Source: an uncultured Eubacteriales bacterium
Lineage (GTDB): Bacteria; Bacillota; Clostridia; Oscillospirales; CAG-272
Direction of reading: 5' to 3'
Assembly: GCA_934462825.1 (NCBI GenBank)
Contig: CAKSIP010000023.1
Coordinates: forward strand, 1-27,361
Length of the DNA: 27,361 bases
Position numbers and translations under genes: made by a program
Notes under the pieces: model-generated
Seen by the model: only the letters and a program-made list of their open reading frames with translations
Database searches by the model: none
Told to the model about the DNA's origin: nothing
Part shown: positions 15,982 through 23,800 of the stretch, piece by piece
Layout of the letters: each line of letters starts with the position of its first letter
Position numbering within the stretch: the stretch's first letter is position 1

Positions 15982-16569
15982 ATGAACCTTGCCAATAAGC
16001 TCACCGTGTTGCGGCTGTGCTTGGTGCCGATCTTTATGGCGGTTATGCTGATCCCGGAAAGCCTGCTGTCTTTCCGCATCGTTTGCGCCATCGGCTTTGT
16101 GCTTTTTATCGCCGCCTCCGTGACCGACACGTTGGACGGCAATATTGCCAGAAAAAAGAATATGATTACCGACTTCGGGAAATTTCTCGATCCGCTGGCC
16201 GACAAATTTATGGTCATCGGAGCCTTGCTGGTGCTTTTTTACCGCATGGACACCCTTCGCTTTTACCTGCTGATTGCGTCCACCGTGGTGATTTTCCGCG
16301 AGTTGGCGGTGACGGCGGCTCGCCTGATTGCCAGCACGTCCGGGGGCCTGGTTCTGGCCGCGAACAAGCTCGGCAAGCTGAAAACGGTGTGTCAAATTGT
16401 TTTTATCTCCGCGGCCATGTTTGAAACGGCCGTGTGGCAGGATCGCGTCACGTTCCTGCTCGGGTACCCCCTCACGTTGCTCTTTATGGCGCTGACGGTC
16501 GTTCTGACCGTTGTGTCCGGCGTGGTCTATATCCGGCAGTGCTGGCCTTACATCAATTCCAAAAAATAA
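15982..16569 (+). CDS. pgsA: CDP-diacylglycerol-glycerol-3-phosphate 3-phosphatidyltransferase
   Basis: A 195-residue integral membrane enzyme that makes phosphatidylglycerophosphate from CDP-diacylglycerol and glycerol 3-phosphate, the committed step to phosphatidylglycerol. The CDP-alcohol phosphotransferase motif is complete: Asp49, Asp52-Gly53, Ala56-Arg57, Gly66, Asp70 and Asp74, within the DTLDGNIARKKN to FLDPLADK region. About five or six hydrophobic segments follow the family pattern, and the opening NLANKLTVLRL is typical of PgsA. The ATG at 15982 has AAGGGAG about 11 nt before it; an in-frame TTG at 15973 is too close to that site. It sits between rimO and pfkA on the same strand. 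Confidence 0.95.
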   Translation: MNLANKLTVLRLCLVPIFMAVMLIPESLLSFRIVCAIGFVLFIAASVTDTLDGNIARKKNMITDFGKFLDPLADKFMVIGALLVLFYRMDTLRFYLLIASTVVIFRELAVTAARLIASTSGGLVLAANKLGKLKTVCQIVFISAAMFETAVWQDRVTFLLGYPLTLLFMALTVVLTVVSGVVYIRQCWPYINSKK

Positions 16570-16617
16570 ACGATCATTTTTAACACATAATAACCTATAC
16601 GGAAGGAAGAAACTGAA

Positions 16618-17706
16618 ATGTCTGTAAACAATGCAAAAATCAAAAAAATCGCAGTTCTCACGTCGGGCGGTGATGCACCCGGTATGAATGCGGCTGTCAG
16701 AGCCGTGGTTCGCAAGGCTCTGCATGAGGGCGTGGAGGTCGTCGGAAGCAAGGGCGGCTATCGCGGCCTGATCGACGACGATTTTGTGGAGCTGACCGCT
16801 TCGGCTGTGGCCAACATTGAGTCCGTCAGCGGAACCTTTATATACACCGACCGTTGCCTGGATTTTAAAACCGAGGAAGGCATGCAAAAAGCCATTGCGG
16901 TTTGTAAAAAGAACGGAATTGACGCCGTGGTTGCCATCGGTGGTGACGGAACCTTTCGCGGCGCAACGGATTTGACCAACCGCGGCATTCCCACCATCGG
17001 CGTGCCCGGCACAATTGACAACGACATTACCGCCACCGATTACACCATCGGCTTTGATACGGCCATGAACACCACCCTGCACATGATCGACTGCCTGAAC
17101 GACACTTGCGAATCGCATGCCCGTTTGAATGTTGTGGAAGCCATGGGACGCGGTTGCGGCGATATTACCATTCTCACCGCCATTGCTTCCGGCGCGATTG
17201 CCGCCGTGGTTCCCGAGCTGCCCTACGATGACGAAACCATCATTGACCGCGTCAAAAAGGCGAGAGCCGCCGGCAAACGCGGTATGATCGTTGTGGTGAG
17301 CGAGGGCGCTTTCATGGCGGATGGACAAAAGTATAGCGAATATATCGCTAAGAAGATTGAAGAAGCTACGGGCGTGGAAACCAAATTCGCTCGCTTTGCT
17401 CATGTGGTGCGCGGCGGCACACCTACCCTGCGCGACCGTCTGACCGCTACCCGTATGGGCGTCAAGGCGGTAGAGCTGTTGCTGGAGGGCAAGAGCAATC
17501 TGATCGTGGCCGAAGTGGACGGAGCAATTACGCCCATCGACATCAATTTTGCTTTGATTACCGACCGGATGTACAAAGGTAAGCTGAAGGACGGCGATCT
17601 GGAGCGCTTCTCGGCCGAGGATGTGGAAAAGATGAAGGCGATCTGTGCGAAGCGAAAGGACGATCTGGAAAAGCTGGAAAACGTCATTCGCAGCACCGGT
17701 TTCTGA
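16618..17706 (+). CDS. pfkA: ATP-dependent 6-phosphofructokinase
   Basis: A 362-residue glycolytic enzyme that phosphorylates fructose 6-phosphate to fructose 1,6-bisphosphate. The opening AVLTSGGDAPGMNAAVRAVV is the family hallmark. GGDGT (108-112) with Gly rather than Asp after GGD, and PGTIDND (130-136) with Gly rather than Lys before TID, both point to ATP rather than pyrophosphate as donor; Asp134 is the catalytic base equivalent. EAMGRGCGD and VVRGGTPTLRDR for substrate and effector binding are present. It is about 40 residues longer than the compact bacterial form, with the extra at the C terminus (KLKDGDLERFSAEDVEKMKA onward). The ribosome site GGAAGGAAG is well placed. It is 48 bp after pgsA and ends in a strong hairpin. 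Confidence 0.95.
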   Translation: MSVNNAKIKKIAVLTSGGDAPGMNAAVRAVVRKALHEGVEVVGSKGGYRGLIDDDFVELTASAVANIESVSGTFIYTDRCLDFKTEEGMQKAIAVCKKNGIDAVVAIGGDGTFRGATDLTNRGIPTIGVPGTIDNDITATDYTIGFDTAMNTTLHMIDCLNDTCESHARLNVVEAMGRGCGDITILTAIASGAIAAVVPELPYDDETIIDRVKKARAAGKRGMIVVVSEGAFMADGQKYSEYIAKKIEEATGVETKFARFAHVVRGGTPTLRDRLTATRMGVKAVELLLEGKSNLIVAEVDGAITPIDINFALITDRMYKGKLKDGDLERFSAEDVEKMKAICAKRKDDLEKLENVIRSTGF

Positions 17707-17710
17707 TTTT

Positions 17711-17747
17711 TTCGGGGAAAGGGCCTTACGAAGGCTCTTTCCCCGAA
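17711..17747 (+). terminator. Long hairpin after pfkA
   Basis: A 17-bp stem (TTCGGGGAAAGGGCCTT with AAGGCTCTTTCCCCGAA, one G-U pair) and a 3-nt loop, starting 5 nt after the stop codon. There is no clean T-run after it, only GCTGTTTT, so it may act as a terminator or an mRNA-stabilising 3' end. Confidence 0.7.
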
Positions 17748-17848
17748 AGCTGTTTTGGCCTTGCCGGCCGGCCGCCCCGCTCGCGCGCGCTCTCTTTGTA
17801 ATATCGTTTGGAAGTGTGCGGCGTTTGCCCGCGCAGGAAAGGAGTTTT

Positions 17849-18628
17849 ATGAAAAAAATTTGTGTCATTACCGGTGCCTCCAGCGGCATCGGAAAAGAAT
17901 TTTTTATGCAGCTGAAGGATCGCTCCGATTGGGATGAAATTTGGGTGATCGCTCGCAACGCGGAAAAGCTGAACGACCTTTGCGCGCTGACCGGCACGCC
18001 GGTGCGCCCGATTTCGCTGGATCTGTCCGAGGACAGCGCCCGGCAGGCCTATGCCGAGCTTTTAACCCGCGAAAAACCGGAAATTGTCTTGCTGATCAAC
18101 GGAGCCGGCTACGGCAAGTTTGCGTCTACGCAAAAGGTCGGCTATGACGCCACGATGAATATGATTGATCTGAACGTGAAGGCCGTGGCCGCGCTCAGCC
18201 TTTTGTCCCTGCCGTATATGAAAGCAGGCGACGGCATCATCAACATTGCGTCCGTGGCGGCGTATCAGCCGATCCCCTATATCAATGTTTACGGCGCTAC
18301 CAAAGCGTTTGTTTTGAACTTTACCCGCGCGCTCGGTGCGGAGATGAAGCACCGTGGGATTCGCGTCATGGCGGTTTGCCCTTTCTGGACAAAAACCGGA
18401 TTTTTTGACCGCGCCATTACCCCCGACGAGGAGCCGGTGGTCAAAAAATACGTTGCCATGTACAAGCCGGAGCAGATTGTGCGCCGTGCCCTGGCCGATT
18501 ATCAAAAGGGCCGCGCGGTGTCGCTGTTTGGCTTTGTCACCAAAGCGCAGCTTTTGGGCGTGAAGCTGTTGCCCACGTCGGCTACCATGCAAATTTGGAT
18601 GCGACAGCAAAAGCTGACAAAACGATAA
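17849..18628 (+). CDS. Short-chain dehydrogenase/reductase (SDR)
   Basis: A 259-residue classical SDR. The cofactor motif TGASSGIG is at residues 8-15, the NGAGYG strand motif follows, and the catalytic residues are Ser135 (NIASVAAY), Tyr148 and Lys152 (YGATK). Arg40 in VIARN, after the second strand, suggests NADPH preference. The C terminus is extended and rather hydrophobic (FGFVTKAQLLGVKLLPT), a feature of the DltE/YqjQ-like SDRs that act on lipid or ketone substrates near membranes. The substrate is unknown. GAAAGGAG lies 4-5 nt before the ATG. It ends at a strong bidirectional terminator facing the MATE gene. Confidence 0.88.
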   Translation: MKKICVITGASSGIGKEFFMQLKDRSDWDEIWVIARNAEKLNDLCALTGTPVRPISLDLSEDSARQAYAELLTREKPEIVLLINGAGYGKFASTQKVGYDATMNMIDLNVKAVAALSLLSLPYMKAGDGIINIASVAAYQPIPYINVYGATKAFVLNFTRALGAEMKHRGIRVMAVCPFWTKTGFFDRAITPDEEPVVKKYVAMYKPEQIVRRALADYQKGRAVSLFGFVTKAQLLGVKLLPTSATMQIWMRQQKLTKR

Positions 18629-18658
18629 TGCGCCGGCGCACAGCCGGAAACAGGAAAA

Positions 18659-18699
18659 GGACGTGTTAAAAAACTCATTTTGAGTTTTTTAACACGTCC
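18659..18699. terminator. Bidirectional terminator between the SDR and MATE genes
   Basis: A 19-bp perfect stem (GGACGTGTTAAAAAACTCA and its complement) with a 3-nt loop. It has internal A and T runs, so it can serve both converging genes. Confidence 0.9.
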
Positions 18700-18717
18700 T
18701 TGTTTGCTTACAAATGT

Positions 18718-20184
18718 TTAGTGATTCGACATGGTCAGCGGCGCCATGCCCGATTTTTCTTCTTGCTCCCCCAGCGCGGCCTCGGCGCGTTCTTCATCCA
18801 TCAGCTCCGGCACCGGATCCCGGCCGTGCTTGCTCATAAACATGGCAAACAGCACGATGGCCGTAAAGCAGCAGAAAATGTCAGCCGCCGGCGTGGCGCA
18901 AACGATTCCGTAGATCGGCCAAAGGCGCCCCAGCAAGAACATCATGGGAATATCCAAAATCCCCTTCCGCAAAAGGGCCAGCACCAGCGATTTGACCGTG
19001 TGGCCGGTTGCCTGGAAGAAGGAAATGGCAGTATAGGCCCAGGCGGAAAAAGGCGCGCCTATGCACATGATCCGCAAAAAGATTCGTCCATAGCTTCGGG
19101 ACTCGGTGGCGCCTTGCAAAAACAGCCCGATCAGCTCATCGGAGAAGAACAGAGCCACGGCCATACAAATCGTGGAAATGGCCACGGACATCGTTGCGGA
19201 CAGGGAAAGAATCCGCCCCATCCGTTTTCGGTTGCCCGATGCAAAATTATAGCCAATCAAGGGAAGCACGCCCTGCGCCATGCCCCGAACGATGCAGTGC
19301 GCCATCATGTTGACCTTTTTGGCCACGCCGATTCCGGCTTGCGCGGCGGTGCCGTAGGCCGCCATCAGCTTATCCAAAATCGCATAGGAAATGTTTTCGC
19401 ACAGCGTCATCAGGCAGGCGGGAATCCCCACGCAAATAATGTCCTTCGCAAGCTTGCCGCGAAGCATCCCACGTTCGGGCTTGGCGGAAAGGATCATTTC
19501 CTTTCGTTTAAGCCAAAGATAAATCAGAAAATAAATTAGCGCGCCGGCGTTGGAAAGCGTGGTTGCCAAAGCCGCGCCCAGCGTTTCTTGGCCGGGCTTC
19601 AAAATGACAAACATGAAAAGCGGATCCAGCACAATGTTTAACAGACCGCCGATCATGATGCCGAGGCTGGCCTGCATGGAGCGTCCCTCGGCTCGAATCA
19701 GGTGAGATAGCAGGGTGTTCATGGCGGTCACCATGCCGCCAAACACCACTGTGACTTTCATGTATTGGACGGCATAGGCGTGTACCTGCGGATCGCTTCC
19801 CCCCAAAAGATCGACAAAAACATCCATAAATAAGAAGGCGCCCAGGGCATAAATGGCGCTTGTCAGTGCGCAGCCCCAAATGGCAAAGGCCGAGGCGCGC
19901 CCGGCATCCTCGCGGCGCCCGGAGCCCATCATACGGGAAATGACGCTGGCACCGCCCACGCCGAACAGGTTGGAAATCGCCGACAAAAACATAAAGGCGG
20001 GCATACAGACTGTCACGGCCGTGATCATAGCGTCGCTCTTGGTCAGACCGACAAAAAACGTGTCGGCCATATTGTAGACGACAAGGATGATCTGCCCCAT
20101 CACCGACGGCAAGGCCAGGCTGAGAATCGCTTTCAGCACCGGACTTTCTTCAAATAAATATTTCTCTTTTTCAGCACATCTCAC
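18718..20184 (-). CDS. MATE-family multidrug efflux transporter
   Basis: A 488-residue inner-membrane antiporter that probably exports drugs or metabolites using Na+ or H+. Two related six-helix halves are visible, with PSVMGQIILVVYNMADTFFVG in the first and CVGIPACLMTLCENISYAILDKLM in the second. PLIGYNFASGNRKRM and the VGGASVISRMMGSGRREDA loop are MATE hallmarks of the DinF/NorM-type Firmicute branch. The start is taken as GTG at 20184, whose bases overlap the TGA stop of the upstream LysR gene (GTGA), which suggests translational coupling. A farther in-frame ATG would overlap LysR by 46 bp with an unusual basic N terminus. A C-terminal charged tail follows the last helix. Control by the adjacent LysR is inferred. 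Confidence 0.9.
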   Translation of the reverse strand: MRCAEKEKYLFEESPVLKAILSLALPSVMGQIILVVYNMADTFFVGLTKSDAMITAVTVCMPAFMFLSAISNLFGVGGASVISRMMGSGRREDAGRASAFAIWGCALTSAIYALGAFLFMDVFVDLLGGSDPQVHAYAVQYMKVTVVFGGMVTAMNTLLSHLIRAEGRSMQASLGIMIGGLLNIVLDPLFMFVILKPGQETLGAALATTLSNAGALIYFLIYLWLKRKEMILSAKPERGMLRGKLAKDIICVGIPACLMTLCENISYAILDKLMAAYGTAAQAGIGVAKKVNMMAHCIVRGMAQGVLPLIGYNFASGNRKRMGRILSLSATMSVAISTICMAVALFFSDELIGLFLQGATESRSYGRIFLRIMCIGAPFSAWAYTAISFFQATGHTVKSLVLALLRKGILDIPMMFLLGRLWPIYGIVCATPAADIFCCFTAIVLFAMFMSKHGRDPVPELMDEERAEAALGEQEEKSGMAPLTMSNH

Positions 20185-21134
20185 TTTTCTTCGCTTCCTT
20201 CCTCTCCCTGCTCGATCAGATTGCACACGGTTTGTCTGTTTTTCGGCCGGTTGTAATTCTGTTGAATGTTGTGTATGAGTTCCTCGGTGGCTTCTCCGGG
20301 GCGGTACACCATACGAATGCTACGGCTCATATGAAGGCCCTCCAAGGGAATCACCACGATATTTCCGTGTGCATGCTCCATGTAGTCCCGGCAGGCCTTG
20401 TTTGACAACACCGAAAGGCCGTACTTCATGGAAACCAAACGCAAAATCGTATCAATATTATCGACTTCCATAAGGACATGCAGTTTTTCGGGTTCCATTC
20501 CCACACTGCGAAGTCCCGATTCCAAAAGTCGTCGCGTGCCCGATTGCTTGGGCTTTAGAATCAATTTTTCTTTCAGAAGTTCTTCGGGCAAAATCATGCC
20601 TTTCTTGCCCCAAACGCTGTCCGGCGAAACGGCAACCGTGAGGTAATCGGTGTCCAGGATCACACTGCCAAGCTCGCACGTGTCGCAATTGCCCTCAATC
20701 AGGGCGAGGTCAATTTCCCGGTTTCTCAGCTTTTGGATCAGCGTGTCAGACGTCCCGGTGTCGGCTTTGATCAGGATTCCCTCCAATGAAGGCAGTACGG
20801 CGGACAGCGCGTACTTTTCCGCGCTGGGCGTAATGCCCACCGACAGCCGCTCTATATGGCGATGGGAGCAGTCAATCCCTTCCGACATCTGCCGGCAAAC
20901 CGCCTGAATCTTTTTGACGGATTCCACCACCAAATGGCAGGTGTCTGTGGGAACCAATCGGTTTTTTTGGCGGACAAACAGCGGCACGGCCAGCTCCCGC
21001 TCCACCGAGTGGATTTGTTGGGAAACGGCCGACGGCGTCAGCGCAAGCTCCGAGGCCGCCAGAGTATAACTTCCGAAGCGGTATACCACCAAAAGAGAGG
21101 CATACCGCTGATCATATTGAATTTTTTCCAGCAT
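20181..21134 (-). CDS. LysR-family transcriptional regulator (upstream of MATE)
   Basis: A 317-residue regulator with an N-terminal winged helix-turn-helix (about 1-62: YASLLVVYRFGSYTLAASELALTPSAVSQQIHSVERELAVPLF) and a periplasmic-binding-protein-like effector domain (about 90-300). AAKGGAGG-type ribosome site AAGGAGG lies 9 nt before the ATG at 21134 and sits inside the preceding small gene. The frame is open 60 codons further upstream, but that stretch is a Lys/Arg/Pro run antisense-like to no known LysR N terminus. It ends overlapping the MATE start by 4 bases. It most likely regulates the pump and possibly itself. It is clearly related to, but diverged from, the LysR at 21535-22434, with shared ALIEGNCDT/AIVEGRTHE and LEVDNI-type blocks. 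Confidence 0.9.
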   Translation of the reverse strand: MLEKIQYDQRYASLLVVYRFGSYTLAASELALTPSAVSQQIHSVERELAVPLFVRQKNRLVPTDTCHLVVESVKKIQAVCRQMSEGIDCSHRHIERLSVGITPSAEKYALSAVLPSLEGILIKADTGTSDTLIQKLRNREIDLALIEGNCDTCELGSVILDTDYLTVAVSPDSVWGKKGMILPEELLKEKLILKPKQSGTRRLLESGLRSVGMEPEKLHVLMEVDNIDTILRLVSMKYGLSVLSNKACRDYMEHAHGNIVVIPLEGLHMSRSIRMVYRPGEATEELIHNIQQNYNRPKNRQTVCNLIEQGEEGSEEK

Positions 21135-21387
21135 CGGTGTCGTCCTCCTTTTCTGCCGTTTCGGATTTTTCGGCCTTTTCCATCGTTTCGGTCTTTTTGG
21201 CCTTTTCCTTGGCCGCCCTCTCCGCGATTCTTGCCATGGAGAGGCCATCATCAAAAAAAGCGTCTTCGCTTTCTTCATTATAGTAACTGTTGTTTGAATA
21301 GATTCCCAGAGCACACTGCAAAGCCGTATTCTTCGTATGAAGTAATAACACTTCCGGAAGCTCCGGGTGCTTTGCGTCTCGGTTCAT
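21112..21387 (-). CDS. Small Lys/Glu-rich hypothetical protein leading the LysR-MATE unit
   Basis: A 91-residue product with no family that I recognise. The first 50 residues are mixed (MNRDAKHPELPEVLLLHTKN onward, with YSNNSYYNEESEDAFFDDG). The last 40 are a charged low-complexity segment of AKEKAKK/TEKAEK-type units that could be helical or disordered. AGGGGGCGA lies a few bases before the ATG, and a consensus promoter lies 42 bp upstream on the same strand. Its last 23 bases overlap the LysR start, whose ribosome site is inside it, so the two are likely co-translated. It has no signal peptide or membrane segment. It might instead be only a leader that sets LysR translation. Confidence 0.55.
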   Translation of the reverse strand: MNRDAKHPELPEVLLLHTKNTALQCALGIYSNNSYYNEESEDAFFDDGLSMARIAERAAKEKAKKTETMEKAEKSETAEKEDDTDAGKNSI

Positions 21388-21428
21388 TTTCTCGCCCCCT
21401 CTTGACATTTCCGGTGAAAACATTTATA

Positions 21429-21456
21429 ATTATACGCGAAGTTTCAATAATGTCAA
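21429..21456 (-). promoter_or_regulatory. Consensus promoter of the small gene-LysR-MATE unit
   Basis: On minus, TTGACA (21456-21451), a 16-bp spacer and TATAAT (21434-21429). Both hexamers are perfect. The opposite strand has a -10-like TATAAT (21459-21464) for the divergent LysR gene, but with no good -35, which suits an activated promoter. Confidence 0.8.
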
Positions 21457-21500
21457 ATTATAATACACTGTACACATATAAATTTTTGTTATACGCAAAG
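21430..21500. repeat. 12-bp direct repeat in the divergent LysR intergenic region
   Basis: TTATACGCGAAG (21430-21441) and TTATACGCAAAG (21489-21500) match at 11 of 12 positions, 59 bp apart. The first overlaps the minus-strand -10. Paired sites of this sort fit a LysR operator, though neither is a clear T-N11-A palindrome. Confidence 0.45.
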
Positions 21501-21534
21501 GAAAGCAACCATTCAAGGGGAGGAAACAACCATC

Positions 21535-22434
21535 ATGCTGGATCATAAAGTTTATACGCTTTTGAAGGTGGCGGAATGCGATAGCTTTGTCGCTGCCGCC
21601 GAACAACTGAATTTGACGCAGCCGGCCGTCAGTCAACACATCAAGGCGTTGGAGGAGGAGCTTGGTGTCACGATTTTTGAGCGCGGAAAAGGGAAATTGA
21701 TCCTGACCAAGCAGGGAGATCGCGTAATTAAGTGCGCAAAGAAGATGAGAGGGCTTTATTCCGGGCTGAGACAAGACATCAGCGACGAAAACAGCCTGAT
21801 TACCCATCTGACAATCGGCGTGACGCACACCGCGGAAAGCAACCCGATTGCCGAAGCCTTAGCCAACTATTGCTCAAAAAATCCCGGCGTAAACATTAAA
21901 ATGATTACAGACACTATAAAAAATCTTTATACGATGCTGAAGACATATGAAATTGATCTTGCCATTGTGGAAGGTCGCACGCACGAGTCCGGCATCCGCT
22001 ATTTGCTCATGGATACGGACTATTTGGTGCTGGCCGTTTCCCCCGACCACCCGTTTGCCAAAAAAAGCATGGTTACGCTGGGAGAGCTGAAAAAAGAGCG
22101 GATGATCCTCCGGCTTCCCAATTCGGGAACGCGCAATTTGTTTATGGCACACCTGGAAAGCAACAATATGAGCATTAACGATTTCAATGTGATTCTGGAA
22201 GTGGACAATATCGCCACCATAAAAGACTTGATCCGTCGGGACTTCGGCGTGTCCATTCTGGCCAAAAGCGTTTGCCTGGATGAATTAAAAAAAGGGAAGA
22301 TCGTTACTCTTCCCGTGGAAAATTTAAGTATGATGCGAGAGATTAACATTGCCTATCCCGCCGATTTCACGCAATTTGACCTTTTGCGCGAGATTGTCAA
22401 CAGCTACAACGAAACGCTGAAGCTTTATAAATAA
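21535..22434 (+). CDS. LysR-family transcriptional regulator (divergent)
   Basis: A 299-residue LysR regulator with an N-terminal winged helix-turn-helix (about 4-62: VAECDSFVAAAEQLNLTQPAVSQHIKALEEELGVTIF) and a full effector-binding domain (about 88-295). GGGGAGG lies 11 nt before the ATG. It is read away from the small gene-LysR-MATE unit across a 147-bp gap, the usual LysR arrangement where the regulator controls the divergent operon. Here the neighbour operon carries a LysR of its own, so the two could form a paired switch. The effector is unknown. It converges on the PHP gene, 32 bp from its stop, with no terminator that I can see. Confidence 0.93.
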   Translation: MLDHKVYTLLKVAECDSFVAAAEQLNLTQPAVSQHIKALEEELGVTIFERGKGKLILTKQGDRVIKCAKKMRGLYSGLRQDISDENSLITHLTIGVTHTAESNPIAEALANYCSKNPGVNIKMITDTIKNLYTMLKTYEIDLAIVEGRTHESGIRYLLMDTDYLVLAVSPDHPFAKKSMVTLGELKKERMILRLPNSGTRNLFMAHLESNNMSINDFNVILEVDNIATIKDLIRRDFGVSILAKSVCLDELKKGKIVTLPVENLSMMREINIAYPADFTQFDLLREIVNSYNETLKLYK

Positions 22435-22466
22435 CGTCTGAAGGTGCACTTCAAGAGAACGGTACG

Positions 22467-23306
22467 TCAATCCTCAAAAGCCTGCTCGTAAAAGCCGTGC
22501 TCCGAGAGCTTCATAAACCCGCGAAAGCCGCACTTTTTGGCCAAGGCCACGGCTCTGTCAAAGCCGACCGTTATGGTGTCGGCCCGGTGACAATCGGAGG
22601 CATAGGTGACACGCCCGCCGCAGGAGCGGATCAGGCAAAGCAGGCGCTCGGAGGGATAGGGCGCGGTGCGATACCCCCGCCCGATGGCGCCGGTGTTGAT
22701 TTCAAAGATCAGCCCCTGCCGCGCCAGCGCCTCGGCCGCCTCGCCCGCCGCCTTTTCATAGCGCCGATCCCGCTCGCAGAACAGGCACTCGCCCTCGTTG
22801 TATTTGGTAATCAAATCAAAATGCCCCACGATGTCGCAGTTGGTGCGCGCGGAAAGGTCTTTCATTTGCGCAAAATAACGGCAGGCCAAGGCAATCGGAT
22901 CGTTGCCGAAGGCGTTTTTTACATGGGACAGAAACGTGTCGCGGTTGGCATCCACCTGTAAGTAAAGCCCGTTTTGTTCGACATAATGAATGGATCCGAT
23001 CCGATAGTCGTACCCGTCCGTCGGCAAAATCGGCGGCGAAAAAAGATCCTGCTCAAGGCCGAGAAAAATCGGAATGCGGTCGCGGTACGCTTCCCGCAGG
23101 CGCCGGATTTCGGCGCGGTAGGAGGCCAGGGTAGCGGCCGTGCGGGTGTCCTTTGTGCCTGTGTCGGCCGGAGCGATTGGCTCCGGGGAATGGGAGGAAA
23201 AGCCCAGCGCGTCGCATCCGTGGGCCAGCGCGCTTTGCACCATTTCTTCGGGAGTGTTTTTTCCATCGCAAAACGTGGAATGGGTATGATAGGTAAAAGG
23301 TTTCAT
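22467..23306 (-). CDS. PHP-domain histidinol-phosphatase-like protein
   Basis: A 279-residue metal-dependent phosphoesterase. The PHP signature residues appear in order: HTHSTFCDG near the N terminus (two metal-binding His and a downstream Asp), FSSHSPEP, LGLEQDLF with a metal-ligand Glu, GSIHYV, DIVGHFDLI and ASDCHRADTITVGFD. This set and the length match HisK/HisJ-type histidinol phosphatases, the last phosphatase step of histidine synthesis. However, no other his genes lie nearby, so related phosphatase roles remain possible. The start is the ATG at 23306; its ribosome site is weak (AAGG about 11 nt upstream). A strong promoter lies 75 bp upstream. Confidence 0.85.
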   Translation of the reverse strand: MKPFTYHTHSTFCDGKNTPEEMVQSALAHGCDALGFSSHSPEPIAPADTGTKDTRTAATLASYRAEIRRLREAYRDRIPIFLGLEQDLFSPPILPTDGYDYRIGSIHYVEQNGLYLQVDANRDTFLSHVKNAFGNDPIALACRYFAQMKDLSARTNCDIVGHFDLITKYNEGECLFCERDRRYEKAAGEAAEALARQGLIFEINTGAIGRGYRTAPYPSERLLCLIRSCGGRVTYASDCHRADTITVGFDRAVALAKKCGFRGFMKLSEHGFYEQAFED

Positions 23307-23380
23307 AAGGAAGTCTGCCTTGCTTTTTTACATTTTCGGCTACAGCGCGCCACGCGACGGCCACCGATTTCTTTACCGAT

Positions 23381-23409
23381 AGTATAATGGATTTCGGAGA
23401 TGGTGTCAA
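23381..23409 (-). promoter_or_regulatory. Promoter of the PHP gene
   Basis: On minus, TTGACA (23409-23404), a 17-bp spacer and TATACT (23386-23381). It lies 75 bp before the PHP start codon. The rest of 23307-23604 holds only this promoter, a small hairpin CGCCTG/CAGGCG near 23515, and the tRNA promoter. Confidence 0.78.
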
Positions 23410-23563
23410 GGGTTCGTTGGGATTTTGCCACGGGAGAGGGAACTGCACGGCCGGGTGGCCCGAACGAGGCCTTTTTGCATCCGCCAACGGGATGTTTGCG
23501 ACCGGCTTTGCCCGCCTGAAAACAGGCGCGAGAACATTTCCGAAGCTTTTTCGCACAAAATAC

Positions 23564-23593
23564 TTGACAAACCGTAGGGAAGGATGCTATAAT
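23564..23593 (+). promoter_or_regulatory. Promoter of tRNA-Gln
   Basis: TTGACA (23564-23569), an 18-bp spacer and TATAAT (23588-23593). Both hexamers are perfect; transcription would start just before the tRNA 5' end at 23605. Confidence 0.85.
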
Positions 23594-23604
23594 AATGAAG
23601 TTAT

Positions 23605-23679
23605 TGGGATGTAGCCAAGCGGTAAGGCACGGGACTTTGACTCCCGCATTCGTCGGTCCGAATCCGGCCATCCCAGCCA
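23605..23679 (+). tRNA. tRNA-Gln(UUG)
   Basis: A 75-nt cloverleaf with encoded CCA. The acceptor stem TGGGATG/CATCCCA has 7 pairs, with discriminator G. The anticodon stem CGGGA/TCCCG encloses the loop CTTTGAC, so the anticodon is TTG (23637-23639), reading CAA and CAG as glutamine. The T-arm GGTCCGAATCC has the usual TTC-like TCCGA variant. No native terminator is seen in the 34 bp before the IS element; the hairpin at 23752-23800 inside the IS could end the transcript. Confidence 0.97.
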
Positions 23680-23751
23680 TTGACAGGGCAACGACTTTTG
23701 GAACACTTCTAATTGGAGTTTTCAATTTTCACCCCCCTATCAAACCACAAC

Positions 23752-23800
23752 GAGAAAACACCTATTTTCAGTAATGAGAATGGGTGTTTTCTCTCTTTTT
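23752..23800 (+). terminator. Strong hairpin terminator inside the left end of the IS
   Basis: An 18-bp stem (23752-23769 with 23776-23793, two G-U pairs), a 6-nt loop and TCTTTTT. It faces plus-strand transcription coming from tRNA-Gln, so it both shields the transposase from antisense read-through and could serve as the terminator of the tRNA. Confidence 0.8.

Noticed and set aside
15961..17997. A 678-codon minus-strand open frame opposite pgsA and pfkA
   Set aside because: It lies antisense to two clear genes, has a His/Gly/Arg-rich low-complexity product and no family match; a shadow of codon bias.
21135..21314. Longer LysR start at 21314
   Set aside because: It would add 60 Lys/Arg/Pro-rich residues that overlap the small gene, while a perfect ribosome site precedes 21134.
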